Below, in pieces: positions 10,399-20,808 of a DNA stretch of 31,362 nucleotides. The stretch is from the NCBI GenBank assembly GCA_034698045.1, contig JAQGAU010000314.1, forward strand, positions 1 to 31,362, in the 5' to 3' direction. The position numbers and the translations under genes were made by a program. The notes below the pieces were generated by a model that worked only from the letters and a program-made list of their open reading frames with translations, was not told where the DNA came from and made no database searches. Position 1 is the stretch's first letter; the number at the start of each line of letters is the position of its first letter. Source of the DNA: Paramacrobiotus richtersi (taxonomy: Eukaryota > Tardigrada > Eutardigrada > Parachela > Macrobiotidae).

Positions 10399-11412
10399 CT
10401 ACCTCTTGATTTCAAAGAATGTCCATCCCTTTGTTGGTCGAATTGCCACCGTCAAACCTTGGCTGGCCCCAGACCGGTAGAACTTGATGCCTGTTTCTTC
10501 GAGAACGATAAATTTCTGCTTCAGAATTGCCAGCATTGCCGTTTCCGTCCAGTCTTCCGGGTCGTATCCGCCCAGTTCCATTTCTTCGATCAAGCCTGCC
10601 TGAACAAGCTTGCCCCAGCTGTAGAAAATCAAAGATATTCAATTTCAAAATTCAAAATTTTGAATTAATTTAAAGTAATGGAAACATAGAATGTGCAGTG
10701 TGTTTTTATTCACTTTCATTTCAGTTCAGTCATTCATTCATTTTTTTTGTTATTATGCAGTAATTTTATTATTTTTATTCCCTTTTTGAGGATATAATTG
10801 TTCACTGTTTAAGCAAACAGTTAAGCGAAAAAAGAAAATCGATATTTTATTCCGACGTTCATGTATTTTTGATATCATAAAAACGTTTTACATACGTTTC
10901 AGATTCGGCTCGAACAAGGGACGGTTTGACGTTTTTTTTCAACCACAATAACAGTGACCTTGATAAAATATTTAGAGCGTTTCTTCGGTAGTTTGCCGCC
11001 CGGAGGTTTTCGTGATCCGCTAAATGCAGAGCCGGAATTTGATGTGGTCATGAGCGTCCAAATTGTATCGATGAAAGAGTCGCTGCGGGCACTCATACCC
11101 TGGCCGATGGCAGATGGAAGGGCGCTGGAGGCGCCTGCTTGGGAAGAGAGCTGAAATGCCGGTCCTGCCATGGTTCCTCTTAATTGCGATCGGTGAAGCC
11201 GTATTTAAACTGCCGCTGAGGGACAGTTGCGGACGCTGTGCTCCACTCGAAGATTGGAGATGATGTAGCGAACACGGGTGTCCGCAAGCTGCACACATCA
11301 AATGGCCATTCGGATTTTCGGAAGTCCGTAATCCCGGAAACCAAGCCGTGCATCTACAAGCTGCGCCATCACAGCTGCTTAAACAAACGTTCCTGTAGAT
11401 TTCTTCGACCAT
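10399..11412 (-). CDS. Hypothetical protein with N-terminal Cys/His-rich module, two exons
   Basis: Exon A runs 11412-11099 from an ATG with an in-frame TGA 15 bases upstream. Exon B runs 10618-10399. The donor is CCAGG|GTATGAG, the acceptor gattttctacag, the intron 480 bp. Exon A leaves two bases and exon B supplies the third (Gly), so the phase is coherent; the product is 177 residues. Exon A shows C10, C14, C19, C21, C40, C43, H45, C47, H50 and H51 around CRCTAWF and HLMCAACGHPCSLHH, which looks like a metal-binding module, followed by a Ser/Arg linker. Exon B has globular composition (GYDPEDWTETAMLAILKQKF...). Its other frames are poorer. Exon B ends at TAG, but AAGAG|GTAGCA at that point could instead be a donor. 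I do not recognise the family. An alternative ATG at 11171 in another frame overlaps and looks like a shadow. Confidence 0.55.
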
Positions 11413-11654
11413 GTTATCCGAAATTCATGGATAAAAATGGCCGTACAAGGGATATATATGCGAATATTTGAAATCGACGGCAACTTTGTGAGAAATATCG
11501 TTGGTAAAATAAAAACCGTTTGTAAGATACGGTGTGCCCTGTTTGAAGTTTCTATGAGTGGCACAGAAACTTCTCAACACTGGTGCGCAAATACAGTCGT
11601 ACTAGTTGTATCGGTGGAGTGTGATCCTTGCTTGGTCATTCGGGAAGGCGACCT

Positions 11655-11700
11655 CGGTATTCGAGATCCGCTTTCGAATGAGGACACAATTCCGTTTCTT
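11655..11700 (+). repeat. Short dispersed repeat, copy 1
   Basis: The segment GGTATTCGAGATCCGCTTTC followed by GAATGAGGACACAAT recurs as GGTGTTCGATATCCGCTTCG followed by AAGGAGGACACAAT at 14357-14402 in the same orientation, with one base lost. Both copies sit in unrelated open frames. It may be a piece of an unrecognised mobile element or a diverged exon. Confidence 0.5.
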
Positions 11701-12111
11701 TTGTAAGCTGTTGTATCTCCTGTTTTATTCATCGGTTAGTCTTTTTATAGTGAGTTAATAATTCAACGTCTACAATGTTCAGAATTGTACGAGTACATGT
11801 ACATCCTTAACTTACACAATGTTTACGCACATTGTTGTTTTCTTAGTTAATTTTGGACGTAAAAGCATACCATATTTATCTCTAGATAATGGAAACAACA
11901 GACATGTCTCAACAGTTGTTATTCAAAACATAGTGAATTAAATATAGAAACACCAAACTAAAATGGCGCATTCTCATTCAAAAAAAAGAAACCATGTGTG
12001 TAGCCGGGCACAACAGTCCAAAAATGGAACAAGAAGATACAGTACAACTCACGTGCACAAACATTTTTACAGGATAATTCATTAAATACCATACATCACT
12101 TTGTAAGGCGT

Positions 12112-12360
12112 TCAATGGCCTCCCTGGTTTGTCTGAAGGCGAGTTTTGGACTCAGTCGCAGCAAAGTCCCGACAATACCTCGATATTCTTAAAACCCTCC
12201 CGCCAAATACCCTCCTCCTCTTTACATCGTTGTTTTTGTAAATCTCGTTTAGCAGACTAGACTCCATGATATCGAAGCTTTCCAGCACGATGCAGCGAGT
12301 GGCGGCGAGCGGTTCGCAGCAGGAGTTAATAAATCTCGGCTTCTGGTGGATGGTCATCAA
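12112..12360 (-). CDS. Doubtful ORF, unknown product
   Basis: An 82-codon frame with mixed, protein-like composition (LAATRCIVLESFDIMESSLL, then KRRRVFGGRVLRISRYCRDF). No domain, no convincing splice site and no recognised relative. It could be an exon of a decayed mobile element or chance. Confidence 0.2.
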   Translation of the reverse strand: MMTIHQKPRFINSCCEPLAATRCIVLESFDIMESSLLNEIYKNNDVKRRRVFGGRVLRISRYCRDFAATESKTRLQTNQGGH

Positions 12361-13769
12361 TAAAGGTCAACGCAGCTTTCTCTGGCAGCTGGCTCTTGAA
12401 CGTCTATGCCGGGTGACGACTCCAGCTAACTAACCAGTGGTGCCCATAGGCTTAGACATCCGCAATCCAAGATTAAGTAATCAATCCAAAGGAGGGAGTG
12501 ACAGTAGAGGGGGCAGGGGGCGAGACGACAACGCTCTGGGGGATTTAGGGTATTTCTTTGTGCGCCGGCAATTGCTCTCCCGCTCGTCGGATTTTACGGC
12601 CGGAGACAGGATAGCCTGGGGACGGAGAGTTGAAGCCGACCATGATATTCTGTGAATATCTGAACGATTACTAACGCGGTATCTCAAAGTTTTCTCTGTT
12701 ATTTCGATTTTACTTAGTTTACTTTCGATTTTATTTTATTTTTATCCGTATCCTTGTAAGGTTATTTCTCTAATCTGTTCCTAATATTTTATTTTTTTCC
12801 ATTTATTTCCTTTTTAAAAATGCACCTAAAATCTTCATTATCATAAAGCAGATAATTGATTAGTCATTCTGTCTGGATAAGTGACGAGCCTTGGAGGCGC
12901 AAAGAGTAAATCGAATGGTGAGAAATGTTGGTATTCAATAAAAATTCGGATAGAAATTCGGCAGATACTGCTGTACCAACCTGATATGCTTTCCGATACC
13001 GTCGACTGTGACTCTCCACATTAACCTTCCCGTCCACGCTCTCCTACCCGCCCACACTGGAATCCCAAATCAAGTAATTACGCTTCGTGATTGGCACCGG
13101 GTCACCTGGTGCGTATTTATGTGGGAACTGTATAGTGATGCAGCTTGACGCCGAGTGGAAATCACACAGTTGACACTCGAAGTCCTAGCCGGGTGGAGGC
13201 GGTGTGCCGTCGTGCAGTTCCGACAAACTGGGCCTACAAATACCAAACAAATACTTACAATTGAAAAGTGTACGAAAAGTCGAAGTAATATTATAGAACA
13301 TGTGCAAACTGTGCTAGTTCTGACTGAAATTCAACAGTACTACAATGACAGATAACCTTGTTAATTATAAACTAATATGCATATTTTGCGGAATCACACT
13401 TACCAATAATTGTAGCCCACGGTAAGGCTTGATTAGGTCGCTGACCAGACTCTGCACCAGAAAGGTCACGGGCTGATTACGTCGTCGGCGTGCTCGTGGG
13501 TCGCGTCACGCAACAAATTCCGCCAACCTCTAAATTGTACATAATAGTAGTTCAAGATAAAATATTTATTATAGTAATATTACTATTCTTCAGAAAAATC
13601 AAACATAGGTTTAGTGCCAGTTCGTTTTTTATATATTTAGCTACATTCGTTTTTATTTAGTGTTTATAGCATATCATATTTAGCAATTTTATTTTGTACT
13701 TCGGCAGTAGAAATTTTGTACTGTCTGTTAATGTCAACAGAAAATAATATCGGTATGGAAACATGGCCT

Positions 13770-13932
13770 GCATGGGTATGCAGAATTAATTAACATATAT
13801 TCAACACTCGCAATTCAAATACACGAGTGTTGAATATATGTTAATTAATTCTGCATACCCATGCTTCTTAAATACATCGGTATTTAAAGAAGCATGGGTA
13901 TTCAGAATTAATTAACATATATTCAACACTCG
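13770..13932. repeat. Triple 41-bp inverted/direct repeat forming nested hairpins
   Basis: Arm A (13770-13810, opening GCATGGGTATGCAGAATTAA) is perfectly reverse-complementary over 41 bp to arm B (13824-13864), with a 13-base spacer. Arm C (13892-13932) repeats A with one mismatch. B and C also pair, extended by CTTCTTAAATAC/GTATTTAAAGAAG around a four-base loop. The spacer core CAATTCAA after A appears inverted (TTGAATTG) after C. Confidence 0.95.
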
Positions 13933-14356
13933 TATAACTTGAATTGCAGTACTGCTTCCTGAATAAGTGTTGCACTGCTCACCTCCAGTATTCGGTCTCC
14001 ATTTTTTAATGTTCCTAAAGCAACACATTCGAGTTGGTCATTGTAGGCAGAAACACGTAACAAACAGCAGGCTAAATTGTCCAAATTCTTTGATCATATG
14101 CACTCGCACAGGTTGTTCTGTTAACTGAAGCATTTCGCACAGATTATAGTTTATTACAAATGCTCAGATAAGAATGTTCACGTAAATAGATACCCGAAAC
14201 TGGCATGAGAGTTTTTGGTGACGCTACGTACATGAGTTTTTAATAACGTACGGTTGCATGCATGCGTTAGCAAATGTGCGTAAACTTTCAGACGCTCCTG
14301 CTGTTTTCTTCAATCAGTGCTGTGGTTTTTCCTGGCCTGGTAGTTCTTAAATGCAG

Positions 14357-14402
14357 TGCTGGTGTTCGATATCCGCTTCGAAGGAGGACACAATATGCCT
14401 TT
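14357..14402 (+). repeat. Short dispersed repeat, copy 2
   Basis: Homologous to 11655-11700, same orientation. The shared core runs from GGTRTTCGAKATCCGCTT to GGACACAAT with a one-base indel. Confidence 0.5.
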
Positions 14403-14929
14403 TGCTGCTTTCTTGTCTACGTATGGACTTACGGTTCTGTCTGCGGCAATTCAACGTGCACAATTGCGGTTTGTAACACACCAGCATTGGCAAATGTCCT
14501 TAACTTGCACTTTAGACAATTCTTCAAGGACAAAGTCTGCGATAGCTCTTTAGAGAGTGGATCATTAAACAGCAGTCAAGAAAACTGATCGTCGGAAACA
14601 GCTATCCAAACATTTGTGGCCGTTTTGAAACGGCAGTACCAGTCATAAGAGCTACTAAACCAGCTCTTCAACAAAGTTTCCTTCGTCACAGTACTCTGTA
14701 TAACTCTTAAAAGAGTAATCGCAATTTAACGAAAAAACGGCTTGCTGTCGTAACAGCTGTTTGAAAAAATGGCTCTTCAAAGAACTGTCACCTTTTGACG
14801 ACCTGGGCGCGCCATACCTTCCCGGACAAGACCCTACCAAATAAACCTACTTGGCGGGCGTTTTGTTTGTGAAAACCCAACTGGTAAATCTGCAGTTATT
14901 TTGCAAATTGGCCGATACGCGGAAAATCA

Positions 14930-15045
14930 TGGTCGACCACCTATCGACCGGCCGAACGGTATAATCGACCAACACCAACGACCAAACATCGACCAAGACC
15001 ACCATTTTTGGCATAGTCTGGTCGGTCGTGGTCGACCGGGTCGCT
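14930..15045. repeat. GGTCGACC-rich inverted patch
   Basis: The left half carries repeated CGACC (GGTCGACCACC, TCGACCGG, TCGACCAA, ACGACCAA, TCGACCAAGACC) and the right half the complementary GGTCGGTCGTGGTCGACCGG, with an A/T-rich turn near 15000-15010. This permits an imperfect hairpin. It resembles the terminal part of a small inverted-repeat element, but no target duplication could be assigned. Confidence 0.45.
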
Positions 15046-15420
15046 CACATCTCTACAGCTAGCGCTTTAGGAGCTGAATTTTTTTCGCGCCGGATTTTTG
15101 AAAAAATGGACCCTTTTGTTGTAAAAAAGGTAGCATGCTTATTGATGCACAAAATGCATCATGCGGCTTTTGCTGACCTATTTTCAGAAAAATTAAGAAA
15201 TGCTGGTTTTCAACTCGAATTTCTGTTTTTTTTTTCAGATACCGGGCGCTGGTTGGCATGAATTGCCTGATTTGCCTCGCTGATACTTTACCCAGTTAAA
15301 CTTGACACAGCATTCCCGTGCCTAGATGCCAAGGCGGTTTCCATCTTTGAAAATTTAAGGGCAACCATATCTCGGAACGTGCTTTGCAAGGATATTGTTT
15401 GTGCTGTTTATATTACAATA

Positions 15421-16097
15421 CTGACACACGAACCTCCTGAAATTCGGCTCTGAAATTTTAAGAGCCGGAAGTTCTGAAATTCGCACACAACGCTCTGAAG
15501 CATCTGATTCGTAAAACCGTTTTCAGAACCCTGCCCACGCTCTTGAATTAAAGGGAACAAGCTTGTTCCTTTTTATTTCAGAACTCCGCCCACACTCAGT
15601 GGTAGCTGTCGGCTAGCTTCCACCAGCCAACTGTATCTGTACTACAACTTTAAACTTTTTTGTGTTTCGTAAAAGTACTTGTTCTCTGGGTTAAATTCCT
15701 GCTCAATTTTGGCCTTAACTCCGAAGGATTCTCCTTTTATTTAGATAATTTTAAACTACACTATGCAAAGTGAACTACGAAATCTATACGAGGAACTATG
15801 AAAAATTAATTTATTTATCATTAGCTTCAGTACTTTATTTCACTAAACAACCGCTTATGGAGTTTAGTTCAAGGATGGAAGATATATGATTGAGATTCCA
15901 GTAGCGCATCAATTCCAATCGTTGCAACTGCAGATTCCAAATCCAAAACGGAATTCGGAATTTTCAGAACACGTTTAAGAGGGACTTTCGAAGTTAAAAT
16001 TTTCAGAAATTTTAACGTCCTAATTGGCAAGTGAAGAAATTTAAGAACTCAGTCTCTGAGAATTTCAGAACCAAATTTCAGGAGGTTCGTCTGTCAG
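15421..16097. mobile_element. 677-bp TA-flanked terminal-inverted-repeat element (MITE)
   Basis: The left end CTGACACACGAACCTCCTGA is mirrored by the right end, which read on the other strand is CTGACAGACGAACCTCCTGA; similarity continues for about 40 bp (GAAATT[C/T]GG[C/T]TCTGAAATT). TA lies immediately outside both ends (15419-15420 and 16098-16099), as expected for a TA target duplication. Subterminal TTCTGAAATT motifs recur inside. A perfect 16-bp palindrome (GGAACAAGCTTGTTCC) sits at 15554-15569. There is no transposase frame, so it is non-autonomous. The superfamily is uncertain; the TA target suits Tc1/mariner-like elements. Confidence 0.8.
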
Positions 16098-16579
16098 TAG
16101 TACAGTAAATACAGCTTCAATACAGCTAAGTGTGTGCAAAGCATGAGTCAGAGAATGAGTTTAAAATACAGTACTATTTGTACTGACAACAGGGAATTGT
16201 TTGTTAAGAGGAGGTTATGAACGGTAAATTGTTACGAATTCTTTAATTTGTTAATGCATGAGTAGGTTTAGCAGAGCGGTCTTAGCGGTCTTTAATGCTT
16301 GTCGTACTATGGTACAGCAATCAACAACACAGTAAATAAAAAGTAAAACAATACAGTACGTAACTCTGTCGGAAATAGAGACTTCACTCTTCGGGAGCCT
16401 GCCATAAGGGCGAACAAAGACAGAACTTATACTAGTAATTCTAATAATGGCGACAGACACACGGACACCACGAAGTTTGGTTTCGCTGAGTATCGAGGAC
16501 CTTCGCCACGCTTCGGTCGATTATATGGGAGTCTGTTTGTTATTATAAGCCTTAGGTTACTGTCTTACTGGATATTGGC
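16098..16579. other. No gene seen
   Basis: Short frames only, between the 677-bp element and the 3' end of the retrotransposon copy. Confidence 0.4.
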
Positions 16580-18370
16580 AAATGCCCAAAAACGACGTTG
16601 AAAGAATAAAAATTCCAAAAATTAGATCAAAAACTTATCCCAGTTTGCACGTGAAGGGACAGTAGCTAAAATCAAACTAACATTACCGCGCATGATTTCC
16701 ATTCTTAATCGCTGAAACAAAAAACAAGTCGATCTGCTTTTGCCTGCCCGGCCGTACAATCAACCGTCTACCGATTTCCTTTTACAAAACAACTCCAGCC
16801 TCGCATCACACTCTAAAAGGCTCGCAAGCTAGTGTAAAAAAAACACAACGACCCAACATAATGCTGATTTTTTACGATAATGGTGATTTTTGGCTACTGC
16901 CGCCTCTTCCGCAGCTGCTCCAGCACATTTAGACGTGGCGTTGATGTACGTATCACAAACCGCATCCCGAATGATTACATCCCAAACCAGAGGCTGTCCT
17001 CGAAACCAGCTTATCCGTTTGGCCCCATCCGGCCTCTTCCCATCCTCTCGAACAAAGCCAGCCAGTTCCGGATAGGCCTCCACCCCCGCATTGCACAGCG
17101 ACCGCAGTGTGACGTCATTCACCCCGTTATGCTACTGCTTCCATAAAGCGCTAGCTTTTCTACACGGTAATCCATGCAAACGATCCTCTGCAAGACCTTT
17201 CCCACAATTAGTACACGTATGCTGTTCGACCAACTTAGCACCGAGCCACATTTCGATGCTGATACGAAAACTCTGATCATCAGGCCAATCGCCGAATAAC
17301 TTCGCCGATAATGCATTTAACCATCCTCCGGCATACTTTAAACTTAGTGCCCTCAACCTGGCTTCTGTCTTCTTACTGGTAGATGCTGTCTGCCTGAACG
17401 AACGGACAGCGCTTTCAAATACGGCATTGTCCCACACGCACTGATCATGATTAACTCTCGACAATTCTGGAGGAAGTTTGCTGCATCCGCTTGTCTCCTT
17501 CCAACAGTCAACAGCTGCAGCAACGGGCTCGCCATTTCCACCACCGTAAATCTCCTATGCCAGGTGTCTAGTTGAATGCATGGAGCCTAAAAAGGCTCAA
17601 CAAGCCAGCGCCTTCGCCCGACGGATACCGAGACTACCGCGTGAAACCGGAAGTGTTGCCTGAAGGTAGATTTGACCGATCATGAAGGCAGATTTCTTAT
17701 AATAATAATCATTTGGATATTTGTTATGGTTTTTGTAGCCACTCGAATCAAATCGTCCAATCTGTCCAGCAGATGAGGCATTTTCCAGCAAGAGCTACAT
17801 CGGAGAGTATACATCAGCTTGGGAATGGCCAAGCAATGCCTGAAAAGGAAGTAAGCGTGGTGTGCACTCGCCATCATTAAACGACCTAGAACAAGTTGCA
17901 ACCCGGCAGCTTTCTGTTCTAAACAAACCGATAAAGCTTCGTCAGTTAAAGGTGCGCCGAGTACAATGACCTATGTTAGGCTCCAAAACAATCGCATCTG
18001 GTGCGACTGAATGGAACCCATGCACACGCCCATCGCGTTGAACATCAGAGCCGCCGAATATAAACATTTCGCATTTGCCCGCATTCAGTTCCAGTCTAAC
18101 AAAAGATCCAGCTGCTATAATGGAACGCAGGTTTTCCTCAATCTCCTCCCCGGCTCCAATGAGTGTGCCATCATTGAGATACCGAGCTCCCAGTTCCGAG
18201 CTCAATCCTTCACCGATGAACTGGGAGTCATGCAGTATACGGAAGGGGCGAAGGGATCTCCCTGCTGGATGCCGGAAGCCGACGACAGTCGAGGCCCACC
18301 TTATCCACATGACAGAATAGATGGCGCTGCGTACGCACTCCAACCGAATGGGTACATCTCCAGAATATTA
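16580..18370 (-). pseudogene. Decayed non-LTR retrotransposon copy: reverse transcriptase, CCHC knuckle, endonuclease-like domain
   Basis: Read on the minus strand, pieces of one polyprotein follow in order but in different frames. At about 18270-18220 SGIQQGDPFAP, a reverse transcriptase motif, is readable in one frame. At 18200-17990 ARYLNDGTLIGAGEE...LNAGKCEMF follows in another. At 17900-17700 FLFRHCLAIPKLMYTLRCSS, and at about 17640 LPVSRGSLGIRRA, both typical of the region after the polymerase. At 17460-17132 comes the linker and knuckle CTNCGK...LHGLPC. At 17122-16829 EDGKRPDG and LVWDV, and to about 16640 the conserved C-terminus. The catalytic YxDD box reads YLND, with the first Asp replaced, and several frameshifts separate the parts, so this copy is dead. 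It is cut at the 5' end near 18370. It is the same family as 2149-2855, in opposite orientation. Confidence 0.85.
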
Positions 18371-20808
18371 TCAAATTATCAATACTGCTACAGGATCTTT
18401 TGATAGATCGTAACGGTATAGTGATGACTATACTACATCATAGAACATGATACAATATGGCATACAACATTGTATACAACATACAGGATACAAGATGATC
18501 AACTAGAGAACATGAGAACGTATAGGTATATAGTGAGTCAAAGTAGAGCAGTGAGCGTTTAAAGCGGATAATCAGGGCGTCCATTGTCTCCTGCTTATAA
18601 TCGCATCTCTCCTCCGAGAGAATGCCTCAATTGTAATGTTCACCTAAAATTACCGTACTTTACACTAAAATGATGTGCTATGTCAGATGTTTATAGCCTG
18701 TACCATCAGAACTGCGTGTATTTTTTACGGGGTTTCATGAAATTCCCCCATTGCTTTTACTGCACGGGAAACCATATTCATGTGGGTGAAAATCACCGTT
18801 ATAGCCCAAAGCAGCGTTCGAAACGCAACGCTTGTTGGGCCTTGAAATAGGCCAAAAATGGAACACTTCGTGTTTGTACCATCCAGAGATAATCTTAATT
18901 AGGGATAAACCAAAAGAAAGAGCCAAATTTGCGAAGAATTATGATATCAATCAATAGAGTTGCACCAATTGAACAGTCGGGCGCTGAAATATACGGAGTA
19001 CAGGGAATTCATTTGCAAAGTGTATGAATGGCTTTTGGCGTGTATCATTGATAAGCCTGATCGCTTGTTTTATACTGAAGATGAAAGCATATCCCAAATA
19101 TCACTGCGTAAATGCTTTATCTGAAAGCTAGATTTTTAAATCAGAAAACTTTATAACTGATCATGGCATATCAGCCGTGGCTGATATCGTCATTGGAACT
19201 GCGCCTCTTACTCTTGTTTAAATTGTGTTTGGTTCTTTTTACCACATTGAAGTGTGAAGTGGCATATTCCTTTGTTTTTGCTACTGGTTAACGGCGCTGC
19301 GTTACCTTAGTTTTCTACTGACATCAGGAAAGTTGAGTTTCTTATGCAATAAAAAAAACCCACAGAATTATCACAAGAAAGAACAGCTTTTGCAGTGCTT
19401 TGCTTTCATCTAATGTAGCCCATGACAGTTTCATCTTTTGCATATCATAATATTATGCCATATTTCCCGTAACACAATAATACTATACCATATTTCTGCT
19501 AACGCATCGAGACCGAGTTTCAGACGATAAAATTCGATTAAAGCACCGGCACCGACAAATACTAAAGCCGACAACAGACCAAAACAGATTCTCCTACCAT
19601 AAACACAATTTAGTAATAAAATGCACAATAATTTACCGAGATTATTAAAGAGCAGATATAACACTCCAGTTAACATGAATAATGAATCCTAAACAAACGG
19701 AAATTCAGTCTTCGTTAGCTGGTTTATTAAAATCCATCATGTTTGCCGTTGTAAATTGTAAAAAAAGGAAATATGAGATCGAGTACTTAAAACATTCAAC
19801 AAAAACCCATTAAGACTGTCTGCCACATTAGAGACTATACTCAGCAATCAGTGTTCTTTTATTTATCGTGATATTGCATAATTATACAGATAGATGGGCA
19901 GACCGGTAACACCCTAACAGTACAGCTGTCAGCGTGCATTTGTTTCTATGCTGGATGTTTGTGTCTGTCCTCTATGATTATTTTGGTTCTTCATCTTCAT
20001 AAATAGAGGATTGTTTTCTCTACGTACAAGAATAGTTGGATTTAGGACAAAGTACACGGTACAAAAAACACAGCAAAGAAACTAAGTGAGACGTGATGTT
20101 TTTTGTCTGCTGCCTCTGTCGAAAGTGCTGCGCATTCATACAGTTTGGAACAATAGGCTCGCAAATGCGAACGTCCATTCTCAATCGGTGCAACTCTATT
20201 CAGAGTCATTATGCACGGCCTTCAATATCAGAATCAGCTCGCAGAGGAAAAGACAGCAGGGCAAACGCATTCGGAAAGTAAGCTGTGGCCGACCTGATTA
20301 TTTCAAGGCATATAAAACCAGAGCAGGGTTGCACTGTACTGTACCGCACTGAGTGTGGTGCTGTGGTAAGCCAACCATTCTGCTGCATCCGCGAGAGCCG
20401 AATTTCAAACCTCCTTATCGAGAAGACAAAGACTGCAATGAGACCAAGCAATTTGCTAGCTATAGGCCAGGATTTGGGCACTGCACAATAAGACCCTCAC
20501 CTTGCTATCATGGCCTGGATTTTTAGGAATGTCTCAGTTGATTCAGCCGCCCCGAATAAATCCTCAGACTGATATAGCAGGCGCCGTCACTTTAACTGAA
20601 TTGCACAGTCACTGATTAGGACAGGACCGAGATCTCAAGCTCACAGATCTAGTTTGGCTATGGTTTGGCGTTATGCAACGCCTGTCTACTGTACTTCTCA
20701 ATTCTCATGTTCCATGCTTCTAGCAATCTGAAAGCAACTTTCGTCATAATATATTTGTGGGGAATTTAGCTGAAACACAGTGATCACATCCCTTGCCACA
20801 GCTGAAAG
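18371..20808. other. No firm gene
   Basis: Largely non-coding. Two weak frames were considered: a membrane-like frame at 19431-19676 (minus), listed separately, and 20093-20281 (plus), which ends near a good donor sequence (GGAAA|GTAAGC) but cannot be joined in phase to the downstream gene. 18400-18540 is AT-rich with repeated GATACAA-like words. Confidence 0.45.
19431..19676 (-). CDS. Possible membrane-helix exon, unknown product
   Basis: An 81-codon frame with two hydrophobic stretches (LYLLFNNLGKLLCILLLNC and ICFGLLSALVFVGAGALI followed by EFYRLKLG). A candidate acceptor (tttatggtag) lies before the second helix. AT-rich DNA often yields hydrophobic frames, so this may be chance. Confidence 0.2.
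   Translation of the reverse strand: MLTGVLYLLFNNLGKLLCILLLNCVYGRRICFGLLSALVFVGAGALIEFYRLKLGLDALAEIWYSIIVLREIWHNIMICKR

Larger units (their letters stand above)
11413..13769. other. No firm gene; one weak ORF and one short dispersed repeat
   Basis: Mostly non-coding. It holds a doubtful minus-strand frame at 12112-12360, a stretch near 11655-11700 that recurs at 14357-14402, and a G/A-rich patch near 12490-12540. Nothing else can be supported. Confidence 0.45.
13933..15420. other. No gene seen; small repeats
   Basis: Open frames at 14274-14588 and 15028-15261 have no recognisable features and weak codon texture. The stretch contains the second copy of the short dispersed repeat (14357-14402) and a CGACC/GGTCG-rich patch (14930-15045). 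Confidence 0.45.

Noticed and set aside
13770-13932. CRISPR-like array
   Set aside because: Repeats alternate in orientation, spacers are short and there are only three units, so it is an inverted-repeat structure in eukaryotic DNA.
15028-15261. 77-codon frame with hydrophobic end
   Set aside because: The opposite strand is equally open, the end is a poly-T-derived Phe run, and no splice sites or domain support it.
20093-20281. Possible upstream exon of the Tudor-like gene
   Set aside because: It ends near a good donor, but joining it to the acceptor before 20809 gives an immediate stop, and the Tudor-like gene has its own ATG.
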